From positions 39,980,252-40,044,251 of the forward strand of contig JABBOT010000001.1 in NCBI GenBank assembly GCA_016165875.1: a stretch of 64,000 bases of DNA. Direction: 5' to 3'. This document shows, one piece after another, positions 43,301-50,045 of this stretch; within the stretch, counting starts at the first letter, position 1, and each line of letters begins with the position of its first letter. The stretch comes from Acanthopleura granulata. Its lineage: Eukaryota > Mollusca > Polyplacophora > Chitonida > Chitonidae. The translations under genes were made by a program, and so were the position numbers. A model generated the notes under the pieces. The model had not been told where the DNA came from. It made no database searches and was given only the letters and a program-made list of their open reading frames with translations.

Positions 43301-46300
43301 GTCAATCTGTATGGGAGGACCACATGTAAAATTCAGTGAGTATTTACCACTTGAATGTCTGAATTCAATGACTGCTGAGTGCTGGGTTGGGTTCATGATG
43401 ATGGATGTGATTTCCCCTCCTCCATGACGACGTTTGTTGCTGAAGTACAAATCCAGCTCATCTTTGTCTACACCCTCAGGTAGAGATGACACCTCAATAC
43501 ATCGACATTCTGATAGTTAAACAAGGAAAGAATTTAGATAAGGGTAGTAAGTGAATTTGTACTTAATTATTTGATGACAATGGATAAGTTAGATTCAACC
43601 TTATTACAAGTAAGTCACATCATAAGAGTATATGTGTTTCTTCACACGTTCTCCATATATCGGGATTAAAACTTATATCTACCGTCACAACACTCATACA
43701 TGTACGCATGTACGTGAATACTTATATGTATGAAGCGATGTCCTAACTGAACAAGAATTTGCATGGCACCAAGTATCTGTGGGGGAGGGGCGCATTTGCT
43801 TACATGCACCTACACCTTACAGTTAAGCACCACACTGGTAATTAATTATTTATTTACGTGATTGGTGTTTTATGCTGTACTGAAGATTATTTCACTAGCT
43901 TTATGGTTGGAGAAACTGTCCAAGGGACACCCTTGACAATCTGCAATGGTTGTGGGCAGATCTTCCCATGTGTGACTGGAGACGAAGCCAGCACACATAA
44001 AACCAATGTAGCAGGACCATGAATGACAAATCATCTATTCACAGTAATGTAATCTTAACTTCTCGTAATACTAATCAATCACATGTGCATGCAACTCCAC
44101 CAGCCTAAGAATTTAAAACTATCAAGTCAACAAGGAACACTTTTCATACTGATTTTCAGGCATATTTTTGCCAGCGTTTTTCCTGAGAGATATTTGCATC
44201 ATTTATTTGGTAATATAGTTTTTTCTACATACAGAATAATGAAATAATACAACAATAAAATGGGAAAATTCAAACCTTTGGCCTTTTGTGATTAAATTAT
44301 TTATTCATAAATATACATAAGTAGCAGACAAAATGTTTCATTTAGCCAATGTTATCTATCAGGTATAGGCAATGTAGAATCTGTGAGGACCCCCCAACAA
44401 GTCTGGCTTTGGAGCACAGATCACTGTTCATGTGAAAAAAAAAAAAAAATGAAAATACCAGCATCAATAAAATCACCTGCATCCACTGCTGTTCTCAGTG
44501 GAATCTTGCTTAGTTCTCTTTCTTGGTCATCCAAAACAGACTGTGGAGTCTCTGCCAACATAAAACAACTCTAAATTCTAAGCGAATTCAATAGTTAAAT
44601 ACTGAATTCCCAACAAAATTGCATAGATCATTACCATTATGATTATTCTGCACTTCTCCACTGCTCTTGCTGTGAGTTCTAGTCACACGTGGAAGTTTTG
44701 TCAGAAACCTGCACATGGTTGTGGGCTTCCCCCAGGCAGAGCCTGGTTCTTCTCCCACCATAATACTGACTGCCATTCTATAACTGAAATATTCCTGAGT
44801 ATGGCGTTAGGCACAAATCAGATAAATAAATGAATTAATCTTAGTCCATTGTTATACAGTGGTACAAGCATACATGTGTAAACATGTATATGCTAGTGAA
44901 TAGTATTATTTCATTGGTTTCTTTCAATTCTGTCATTTCCATGACCTCACTTTACATTGAACTAACGACGAAGGCATTACAGATAGACCATGTGAACTAA
45001 GCACCTGGGTTCGCTTGTAAGAAGCCCTCTTAACATTAAGAGCACGTAACAGTCATCATGATGTAATGCTTTAAATTCTGGTTACTATGGTGTTTTCATG
45101 CTTGTACTATTAAGAATGTCCCTTGCGAATGGGCCCAGTAACAATACTACATAACTGCCATGTTTTTATCAACTCTCTCAAAGTACAAAGCACAGTGCAT
45201 GTGTTAAACATACTACAAGTACATATTACGCCTTGTTTTGCTATTCATTAGATGAAGGCGATGCTTTGAAAGTAATAAAGCCTTTAACTATAAAACAATG
45301 AAAATCTTTGGTCACTGGCTTCCTGTGTATGATCAATGTGGCTTGCTCTTCAGCCATGTCAGCAGTGGCTGTCAAAGCTTATTGCCAACACTTTACATCA
45401 ATTGGCCTTTCTGGTCATGTAAATTTTTAACCAAGAAGTTACTTTTGCAAAATGCATGCTCATCTAGGTCTGTTTACACAATTCTGGTTATGTGTGCATG
45501 AAATTTATGTTGGCAATAGAAAAGTTTGATGTATATACATTGCAGCATGACAATGAGAAGCTCACTACAAAAACAGAGAAAATGCCAACCGGGTAATGGC
45601 ACTGCTCCTGTGGTCGCCATAGCATCACTATACGAGGGAGGTGGCGACTCAGTATACTGTGGGGGTGAATAGACACTCTTCTGTGCTGTAGTATGCGTTG
45701 AGTCAGTGTCTAGTTCTCCACAGCTGTTCATGTACGAAGGGGGTGGTGATTCAGTATAGAGAGGTGAGTCTCTTTCCCTTTCTGCTGCTGTAACGCTGAG
45801 GGCGGTGATGTTCTCTCCAAACGGTGTAAGATAGGTTTGTTCCTCAAGTGATGAAACATCCGTGTGAACTGAAGATTCAGGAGAGACGATCAGTTTGCTG
45901 CTCTCAGATATCCCAAGGCTCCTTGGGAAAAGGTTACACTGCCCAGATTGCCCTGTCCCAGGGTACTCGTGCTGGCCTACCTGTAGGTGATTTTCAAAGT
46001 CCACTTGGTTACCTTGTGTAGGGTACTGGGTTGTTGTCACATCACTTTGAATCCATCTACAATGCTCGTGCAATGATTCCTCTTCTAAACCACTTCCACT
46101 CCAAAAATCTGTGGTAGTGTGCTGAGTGTATGTAGCCGATGGCCCTTGGCTCCCTTCGGTCTGCTCTGTGGGACTGGAACCTGGATAACTATGGAGAGAC
46201 AACAGCTGTGGTAATGATTCATCATGTACACCTATAGAGTCCACAGGGACCACAAACTTTGCATCTGATCCAACCCAGTCTTTTGGAGCTTCTTCAGGGG

Positions 46301-47454
46301 TGCACTCAAATATCTCAACTTTACTGTCTCTCCAATGGCGCTCCGGAGAACACAGCTGATACACAACCTCTGTCAACAAATCAGGTAATCAAAAATGTAC
46401 AGGTGTATATCTCAAAGATGAACATCATTTTAGGCTGTCCTCAAAAGTACACTTCATGTTTGGACAGATAGACAGGTTAATGGGTGGAGGAATATACAAA
46501 TAAACGTAAATTTACTAAAATCTGCACCCTGACCCTTGATCATTTTGCCTGCTTCTGAGGGTTCTGTTGAGGTTTGAAAGGCATTTGGAAGGTAGGATGA
46601 TATGATACTGGGAAAATTTAAGTTTCACCATGAAATGCAATACATTTTGGAGTAAAATTTTCTGTCATTTATTGTTCTTATCAGTTGATTTCAGTATGCT
46701 GTAACATAAATCTGTACGTACAAGTTGGCCAACATTTGTACATGTACATCATGTACGTACAATCTTGTCTATATCAATCAAACCCCTGTCACAATCTGTA
46801 TCTGTATGGTTGTTTAGTGTATTGTGTACAGACATCAGGCCAAAAATTAGTTCGTTAGACGTGGAATATTTCTTGGGACAGCACGATCCCTTCTACTGCC
46901 TTGATCTCCAAAACCATAGCTACTCTCCACATCATAATATTGGCATGGTTGTGTTCCATGATAATTTGCCTTCACATTGGTATAATATAAGCATAGAAGG
47001 TTAGGAATAGATACATATATCATATACAGGCACAAATCTCTTTTTTTTTAACTTCTCTCACCTCTCAACACAGATGGCCACGGCATAATCTACTTTGAAC
47101 AAATCTTATTTTTTCTTGTATAAGACATACTATTTGGATCAAATAGATACAACTAATTTGCGCTCCTCACAGTGGAAGTTCACATTTTCCAACTTAAATT
47201 CAGGATGCATAACAGCATTAAAGACACCATTATTTTTACTCAATATCATTTAAATATGTGAGATAATTTTCGGGAATGTATTCACTGTTAGATGAAAATA
47301 TATCCTTACAATTTATATTGTTCTCATTCAAATATCTCTTTCATGGTAAGGAAACACAAAGGTGTTGTGGCACTTGAAAGGGAGAGATGTTACGATGAGG
47401 ATTTGAACAGGTAGAGGTACGTTGGTTTCTCCTTCGTAGTGAAAACTGCAACAT
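13036..47454 (-). CDS. PARP14-like mono-ADP-ribosyltransferase, whole gene span
   Basis: Reconstructed by joining 24 exons plus one tentative first exon, listed separately. All borders are GT-AG and phases agree at every junction, giving about 2,440 codons ending in TAG at 13036-13038. Approximate residue order: disordered N-terminus with PPxY motifs (1-295), seven RRM-like units (297-859), KH-like region (860-1395), macro 1 (1395-1590), macro 2 (1620-1800), macro 3 (1840-2020), KH-like stretch and WWE (2030-2240), ART domain (2245-2440). PARP14 family enzymes transfer single ADP-ribose units to proteins. Their macro domains bind or remove ADP-ribose, and WWE domains typically bind ADP-ribose-related ligands. 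Human PARP14 has the same macro-macro-macro-WWE-ART order with fewer RRMs. The family call is firm. The 5' end is uncertain. Confidence 0.9.
13902..14076 (-). CDS. PARP14-like exon: ART donor-loop region with catalytic His
   Basis: Phase 0 in, phase 1 out, with a gtaagt donor. It encodes IERIQNKSLYEQYVAKK, the family segment preceding the active site, then ILWHGTSSDTIPSINNYGFN. The histidine of WHGT is the NAD-binding member of the H-Y-[E/L/I] triad. Confidence 0.93.
14255..14470. repeat. Dispersed mollusc-type repeat, family D fragment
   Basis: The phrase cggccagttttatgggtaga and the nearby gtaaaccaccagtgaggag recur in diverged form at about 42800-42960 and 37511-37622. This is a dispersed repeat lying in an intron. 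Confidence 0.5.
14835..14971 (-). CDS. PARP14-like exon: start of the ART domain
   Basis: Acceptor cctctag, phase 1 in, phase 0 out. It encodes FELPPQWAPMTDQDLVVVPL and then EYQQVVQSLQGQVANVIK, matching the LPxxW and EYxxV opening typical of PARP14/PARP15 catalytic domains. Confidence 0.9.
16283..16712 (-). CDS. PARP14-like exon: KH-like tail and WWE domain
   Basis: Phase 0 in, phase 1 out (143 codons). The first part (IKIEKRVGRIRIQGMPTDV) looks like the end of a KH-like fold. It continues into a WWE domain: VAGIVQWYYMECQPGD, then LNMVLEKAFLQKEKSKV and IGVRYCYDFETMEEYP. The first tryptophan is present, but I do not see the second consensus tryptophan, so the domain is somewhat degenerate. 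WWE domains typically recognise ADP-ribose or poly-ADP-ribose units, and in PARP14 one precedes the ART domain. Confidence 0.88.
17230..17271. repeat. Perfect 21-base tandem duplication
   Basis: The unit agacaacatttagaataatac occurs twice in a row without mismatch, within an intron. Confidence 0.95.
17376..17599 (-). CDS. PARP14-like exon: linker and KH-like segment before WWE
   Basis: Acceptor cacag, phase 1 in, phase 0 out, with the less common donor gttagt. It encodes a charged linker (WEAGSERKRKTTKEIALVVI) and an amphipathic stretch (MDAIEGAISKIESFLKNEM). Joined to the next exon this gives the KH-like fold preceding WWE. Phase agreement on both sides supports the exon. Confidence 0.82.
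18766..18891 (-). mobile_element. SINE family A, partial copy
   Basis: The plus strand shows the 3' tail (ttacttatttatttga) and the body (cagccagcattatgatggga, then cccacgaccatccacagg). The tRNA-like head is missing. A further tail-only fragment lies at about 19004-19061. Confidence 0.75.
19220..19435 (-). CDS. PARP14-like exon: macro domain 3, C-terminal part
   Basis: Phase 1 at both ends. It completes the SFPAVGTG loop begun in the previous exon with VGKKDPEEMAEDMFEAIIEF, then ITDVRLVVFEESMVNKVKTG, the final helix and strand order of macro domains. Confidence 0.9.
20552..20785 (-). mobile_element. SINE family A, nearly complete copy
   Basis: A minus-strand copy with a TTTATT-rich 3' tail at 20552-20590 on the plus strand. 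The body contains caagaatatttcacgtac and cccacgtacggctggag, and the head-proximal part ends in 'tgaacttgaactcacag' near 20760. The A-box end is lost. Confidence 0.8.
20864..21040 (-). CDS. PARP14-like exon: macro domain 3, middle
   Basis: Acceptor gctgcag, phase 1 at both ends, donor gtaagg. It encodes VSKMRKEGCVVTRAGSLRC, KNVIHVDAQSHHSW and MKLSSVSFPAVGTG. The VVTRAGSL and NVIHV elements are the macro-domain strands seen also in macros 1 and 2. Confidence 0.9.
21104..21116. repeat. Poly-C run of 13 bases
   Basis: An uninterrupted C homopolymer in an intron. Its length may be unreliable or polymorphic. Confidence 0.9.
23309..23374 (-). CDS. PARP14-like exon: macro domain 3, helix after the binding loop
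   Basis: A 66-base phase 1-1 exon with donor gtaagt encoding GAVSSAILKAAGDQLQEDCQ. It joins the preceding exon to make NLNQGGAVSSAI, the glycine-rich ADP-ribose-binding loop and helix. Confidence 0.9.
23596..24195. mobile_element. Foldback/MITE-like element with long inverted arms
   Basis: The two ends are inverted copies. The left end includes ggagacgaaaacataaaaat (from about 23602), and the right end includes atttttatgttttctccgcc (to about 24190). A second matching pair, gtgggtatttgggacca near 23737 and tggtcccaaatacccac near 24039, shows that pairing extends inward. It lies in an intron, with no coding capacity seen. Confidence 0.72.
24429..24575 (-). CDS. PARP14-like exon: macro domain 3, N-terminal part
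   Basis: Phase 1 at both ends, donor gtcagt. It encodes IFPLQNIRFCVSQGDITKA and then TDAIVNSTNEGLNLN, the conserved G-D-I-T and D-x-I-V-N-S/A strand-loop of macro domains. Confidence 0.92.
25758..25857 (-). CDS. PARP14-like exon: linker between macros 2 and 3
   Basis: Phase 0 in, phase 1 out, donor gtaaac. It encodes AFEDQSRKLKGLPHEAAVSQ followed by RRRNRKFNSLSMEG. The first part finishes the last helix of macro 2, and the rest is a basic linker. Confidence 0.85.
25938..26271 (-). mobile_element. tRNA-derived SINE, family C
   Basis: The minus-strand head carries GGCTGTGGTCTGTTGGTTAC (A-box-like) and GGTTCAAACCC (B-box-like). The far end shares the gataggtgttttatgcc tail with family A. A related fragment seems present near 37940-38015 (ctccctgcccaaggctgagt). 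Confidence 0.65.
26449..26703 (+). mobile_element. SINE family A, full-length plus-strand copy
   Basis: From the head: GCTCAGTTGGTTAGTGCGCT (A-box), GGGTTCAAGTCC (B-box), the body GGATGGTCGTGGGTTTCCCC, then GTGAAATATTCTTGAGTAC and a tail of AATAAATATATAAAT. It is the best plus-strand reference copy in the window. Confidence 0.88.
27352..27573 (-). CDS. PARP14-like exon: macro domain 2, C-terminal half
   Basis: Phase 0 at both ends. It encodes LEQFIMDCLTKAQTNDYTSI, AFPALGTGNLRFPNAVVAKV and RTVSFVVYP. The F-P-A-L-G-T-G-N-L phosphate-binding loop is a strong match to PARP14 macro domains. Confidence 0.95.
27738..28081 (-). mobile_element. tRNA-derived SINE, family B
   Basis: The minus-strand head reads GGCCTAGTGGTTAGAGTGTC (A-box-like), with GGGATCAATCCC (B-box-like). 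Internal phrases include agtgctgccaccaatgg and gacacctcacccagtcac on the plus strand. I recognise this general sequence as a common molluscan repeat, but this is from memory and unchecked. Confidence 0.75.
28202..28438 (-). CDS. PARP14-like exon: macro domain 2, N-terminal half
   Basis: Phase 0 at both ends. It encodes VDVLVNSTGKDMALKNGAVS, LLKAAGQQLQGEASQRYPNG and VLVTQGYKLRCKAVYHGCL. I place the donor at AAG|gtacag because it keeps frame into the next exon. The open frame runs on further without homology. Confidence 0.88.
30119..30219 (-). CDS. PARP14-like exon: linker and first strand of macro domain 2
   Basis: Phase 1 in, phase 0 out, donor gtgagt. It encodes the linker AQLPSPVRDSTSGDV and then MRICLVKGELAMQK, the first strand and G-E/D turn of a macro domain. 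Confidence 0.88.
31731..32228 (-). CDS. PARP14-like exon: macro domain 1, main part
   Basis: Phase 1 at both ends, donor gtaaga. It encodes GPSIQAESDVYIQENGNLLE, VAKTGAGNLPCKAVIHAVGP, FRSIAIPALSTGVFGYPLTP and SVVEVHLIDVGDRTVGEFVS. Together with the tail of the previous exon it gives a complete macro domain with the typical IHAVGP and STGVFGYP loops, so ADP-ribose binding is likely. In vertebrate PARP14 macro 1 has ADP-ribose hydrolase activity. Whether this one does is unknown. Confidence 0.95.
32641..33058. mobile_element. Intronic foldback element
   Basis: Inverted arms of about 155 bases lie at 32641-32798 and 32907-33058, with a loop of about 110 bases. For example, aaaaggccattttgtgctga near 32644 pairs with tcagcacaaaatggcctttt near 33037. 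Gtgctacagtggactttttc near 32731 pairs with a diverged partner near 32970. It sits beside the large KH exon. Confidence 0.82.
33182..34918 (-). CDS. PARP14-like large exon: KH-like region and start of macro 1
   Basis: A single 1,737-base exon (579 codons), phase 1 at both ends. Most of it encodes alternating alpha/beta segments with repeated I-E/V-x-x-G-hydrophobic patterns: IKLCFQQNQIEFVGLPTDIE, TQVTVFAATDKHLVEASQLI, CGLQVKGTETGIHQAKANLE. The corresponding part of PARP14 contains a series of KH-like domains, sometimes unannotated because they are divergent. The last 45 codons begin macro 1: TVMVVKGDMTEYRVDAMVNA, then LQHIGGLAAAILRKG. KH domains usually bind single-stranded nucleic acid. RNA binding here is inference. 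Confidence 0.92.
35472..35708 (-). CDS. PARP14-like exon: RRM-like unit 7
   Basis: Phase 1-1 exon. Core SVRVTNLNPRITEDALHLYF, then ENKKKSQGGPVRGVELF and EAYALVHFENN. It shares with the other units the L-x-x-Y-F-E-x-[RK]-[RK] helix end, a G-G turn and a final hydrophobic strand. Confidence 0.9.
37193..37438 (-). CDS. PARP14-like exon: RRM-like unit 6 (divergent)
   Basis: Phase 1-1 exon. Core KVFIEGVSSNTTPECLNMYI, then ENCCGQEPLRIVPGERTG and TFMLLFSE. It lacks the R-R-x-G-G-G loop of its siblings and is the most divergent unit. Confidence 0.88.
37511..37622. repeat. Dispersed repeat family D, fragment
   Basis: The plus-strand phrase gggtaaaccactgacctttg matches, with divergence, the repeats at 14255-14470 and 42800-42960. 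Confidence 0.45.
38526..38810 (-). CDS. PARP14-like exon: RRM-like unit 5
   Basis: Phase 1-1 exon, the longest of the set. The start (VAERIITHGKSGRITLGG) finishes the previous unit. A linker rich in K, P and S follows, then core TILISGMTEKVSRETVQYYF with ENKRRSGGGDVSEV and MRIKFCDP. Confidence 0.92.
39654..39899 (-). CDS. PARP14-like exon: RRM-like unit 4
   Basis: Phase 1-1 exon. Core TTIIVSGFDPKTPEEMIRLL, then FENERKSKGGEIERLKFIED and VAEITFKDP. Donor gttggt is non-optimal, but phase agreement on both sides supports it. Confidence 0.92.
41271..41507 (-). CDS. PARP14-like exon: RRM-like unit 3
   Basis: Phase 1-1 exon, donor gtgaga. Core KTIEVSGLKPSVNEEMLELF, then FESERRSGGGKVTKIQMIE and ALVTFQEEE. 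It opens with DAERVLTKPDHKV, the end of the previous unit. Confidence 0.93.
42094..42369 (-). CDS. PARP14-like exon: RRM-like unit 2
   Basis: Phase 1-1 exon, donor gtaaat. It opens with AVKRVLGKCPLLMRDKMINV, finishing unit 1. Core CVVKVTGLPADISKEYLQLY, then FEKHSGDGEVIDMQFRKNG and VLIRFSQ. Confidence 0.93.
42800..42960. repeat. Dispersed repeat family D, better-preserved copy
   Basis: Contains ggtcagttttatgggtggag and cagtaaaccgccgacatgtg on the plus strand, related to 14255-14470. It is intronic. Confidence 0.55.
43348..43509 (-). CDS. PARP14-like exon: RRM-like unit 1
   Basis: A short phase 1-1 exon (54 codons). Core CIEVSSLPEGVDKDELDLYF, then SNKRRHGGGEITSIIMNP and AVIEFRHS. It lacks the leading 'end of previous unit' segment that the later units have, consistent with being first in the array. 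Confidence 0.92.
43845..44001 (-). mobile_element. SINE family A, partial and diverged
   Basis: The plus strand shows attatttatttacgtgattg, gtgttttatgctgtactgaa and ggttgtgggcagatcttccc. The head is missing. Confidence 0.65.
44477..44551 (-). CDS. PARP14-like small exon before the RRM array
   Basis: A 75-base phase 1-1 exon between good splice sites (ttggcag acceptor, gtgatt donor), encoding TPQSVLDDQERELSKIPLRT. Only one frame is open, and it matches the phase of both neighbours. No domain is recognised. Confidence 0.78.
44672..44834 (+). mobile_element. SINE family A, partial plus-strand copy
   Basis: Contains gttgtgggcttcccccaggc, tcccaccataatactgactg and gaaatattcctgagtatggc, then a TAAATAAAT tail. 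The tRNA head is missing. Confidence 0.72.
45590..46369 (-). CDS. PARP14-like exon: disordered N-terminal region with PPxY motifs
   Basis: A 780-base phase 1-1 exon. Its start, VVYQLCSPERHWRDSKVEIF, resembles the 'end of previous RRM' segment that opens the later RRM exons. The rest is rich in S, T, P, Q and E and probably unstructured. Near its C-terminal end are PPSY (about 45735), PPQY (about 45655) and PPSY (about 45638). PPxY is the consensus for WW domains such as those of Nedd4-family ubiquitin ligases. The donor (GTTGGC) is weak but is the position that keeps frame. Confidence 0.8.
47421..47454 (-). CDS. Possible first coding exon of the PARP14-like gene
   Basis: ATG at 47454-47452 opens MLQFSLRRRNQ and ends at a gtacct donor in phase 1, exactly what the next exon (46369) needs. 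Just upstream on the minus strand are CCAAC and TGACGTGG, a CRE-like motif. The match of phase and donor could be chance, and an RRM-bearing first exon elsewhere is equally possible. Confidence 0.25.
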
Positions 47455-49364
47455 GGTATTTGAGTGTCGTTGGCGACCACGTCATTGTTAGTGCAAATTC
47501 CAATGTCTGAGCAATCTCAGAGTATGATCAATGTTGAAGAAAGAAAAGTGCTCTGCTCTGCAAACGAAATTTCCATGATATATACATGTAGTTAGGGCCA
47601 TAAGGAAGCTTCCAAATGGCATGAACTGGCTTATGTTTCAGGCCCATGGGGTTTAGAATACAATCTAAGCCTTAAAAAGCTGCAAAACGCCCTCCTTCCT
47701 CCCTCTCCCCGCTCCCATCAACCACGGATCATATCGCGTATGTCGACATATACATGATGAACGATGTGTAATTGTTGGTTGACTGGTCTAACAACCAACT
47801 CGACTACACCACTTCCTTGAAAATGTGAATGCATTTCTTATAATACTAAATCCCGCTCATCTAAAATTAATATTCTATAAACCAGTGTACATTTTGCTGT
47901 TTCTTTGGGCCTAATAAAGGGAATGAGGATGTTATTGAACCTTCCGTTTGAGTTTGAGTTTGTTCCTTCCGACCTTGATACTTCGTTACATATCAGCCAA
48001 CCGCGCAACGTCAGGTGGCTGAAGTTATGTCCCCTCAACACGTAATTATAAGAGTGTTTCCTAAACTGTATATGGGATTTCCAAGTCTGTTAATCAGGAA
48101 AACGGGAAGTTGAGCACGTACATTTAATTTATTAATAAAATATAAGAAAAAAGCTTAAAATGCACTTAATTTCCCCCATGACGGTATATTTATAACAAAC
48201 CAGAAATAGACTTACTTGCTTCGAATATTTGTCATTGAATATATGCACAAAACCATATATGCATACTGTAAACATAGTAATGATTTTTTTAAAGGATATT
48301 CAAGCATACAAGCAAGAATTTTATGACATTGTCAAACCAATAAAGTACCAGTCCTTTGCCCCACAGCTGGAAATATTGTGCAAAAGGGACTACATACTGG
48401 GTATGTAGTGTTCGAAATAAGAAAATGTACTGCAGGGTCACAGTGACTGAGAAGAATGGAGTTTTCCACGCTGGGAAGAACACATGTATCCATCATGCAC
48501 AACCCAGCATTACTGTTTCCACCGAGATGGTAACTCAGGCATGTTGGATTATAACGTTTTATGGACTGAAAAAATACTTAAAAACTTCTAATTTAGTGAC
48601 CATTACATTCTAAACCTACACTTGTTTATTAAAGTAACTTATTTACATACGGCAACCTGTGGATGGTCGTGTGTTTCCTCCCAGCATTATGCCGGCCGCC
48701 ATTGTATAATTGAAATATTCTTGAGTATGAAGGAAAACAATAATTGAACAAATATTTATTTACATATTTTTTGTTGGTGAAAAATCTGCAAATGCTGATG
48801 TGCTTAAATCTGCCCCAGCCATTGTGGAATATGTACTTCAGGAAAGACAAGCGCCAGTCATGCCCTGCACTTCCACCATCGGGAATCATTGCATCAGCTG
48901 TTAACTGAGCGAGACAAAGACTACGACCACAGGAACCAACTGATCTGAACTTTGATGTAAGAAACTGTTTTCCGCACATCAACAATCCCCAAAATATTAA
49001 TTATTTCAATGTTTTGTTAAAATAATGTAAATGTAGTACAATTTATCTCGCTTATTTTTATTGAACAGTTGGCTGCTGTCTATGTTCCAGACGTTTTTTT
49101 GTTTGATGACATAGGGATAGGGAGCTGGTGACATCTCCTGTTTGCCCTGGCAAGATCATGAAAGACCTGTTCATCCAACTGTTCAGTGCATGCGTTTGTG
49201 AAATCTGATATGTCGGTGAAACAAGTTCCCCCTGTATATGGCCTTAATGTCAAGACAGAGGCACAAGGATTACAAAAAGGTGGGTAAAATTCTCTGAATC
49301 GTGTAAAACTTTATACATATTAGATAATATACACGCTTCACTGAAAATGTCGCTATAGTTCCAA
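47455..49364. other. Intergenic sequence upstream of the PARP14-like gene
   Basis: No convincing exon is seen. A partial plus-strand SINE family A copy lies at about 48650-48750 (ggatggtcgtgtgtttcctc, then gaaatattcttgagtatg). Bases 49060-49364 may include the decayed upstream part of the MULE element. Confidence 0.5.
48650..48750 (+). mobile_element. SINE family A, short 3' fragment
   Basis: Contains gcaacctgtggatggtcgtg, gccggccgccattgtataat and tgaaatattcttgagtatg, the 3' half of the family. Confidence 0.75.
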
Positions 49365-50045
49365 TGAAATAACAGTGCCCTTTTTATGCTGTGTTAGGTC
49401 TTCCAGTTCCTTCGAGAAAGACTTCGAGCTGTTATTGCCATGAAACAAGCCATATGTGACTTCGAAGCAGGTTTTTGGAGGGCGCTTTGGGATGTATTTC
49501 CTGTCACTAAGATCCACGGCTGTGCCTTTCACTGGACACAGGCTGTTTTCAGGATGGTGCAGGCCCTTGGCCTTGAACCAGCATTCCAAGCCGACAATGG
49601 AACTTACCGTCTAATTAAAAAACTTCTCGCCTTTCCAATGATGCCATCAACCGAAATTCCAAGTCACCTCAATTTGCTGAAGGAGAGGGGATTGTCAACA
49701 CTGACCATTACCATGCTGATGGAGTATGTTGAGATGTAGCAGTGTTTGGTCCATCATTGACTGGAGTGTATTTGGAAGTGCTATTTGAACCAACAATGAC
49801 ACTGAGGGGTGGCATCACAGAATAACCAGTCGGGCCAATCGAGTCAATCTACAGTTTTACCTTCTCCTACTGTTGCACTATCAAGGGGCTGACTTAGTTG
49901 AACTGCAGGAAAACTAACCAAAGTACAGAGAAGAAAGACACAGGATACCCAAGGGCGTATATTTGAGGTCTGGAATGCTAACAGCCAAGGCGAGATTTCA
50001 GCAGACAAGTTGTTACGCTGAGTTTCGAGAATCAACAAACCAATG
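49365..50045 (+). pseudogene. MULE-type transposase fragment, decayed (right copy)
   Basis: Better preserved than the left copy. The frame reads FQFLRERLRAVIAMKQAICD, FEAGFWRALWDVFPVTKIHG, CAFHWTQAVFRMVQALGLEP and then a leucine-rich stretch to 49736. After a TAG and frameshift, remnants of the C-terminal region follow (NND, then ANRVNLQFYLL, DLVELQEN and FEVWNANSQGEISADKLLR). DFE and CxFHWxQ are the hallmark motifs of MULE transposases. Stops and frameshifts make it non-functional. Confidence 0.78.

Noticed and set aside
49440..49739. 100-codon open frame as an independent gene
   Set aside because: Same MULE remnant in the right copy. It ends at a stop inside the transposase homology.
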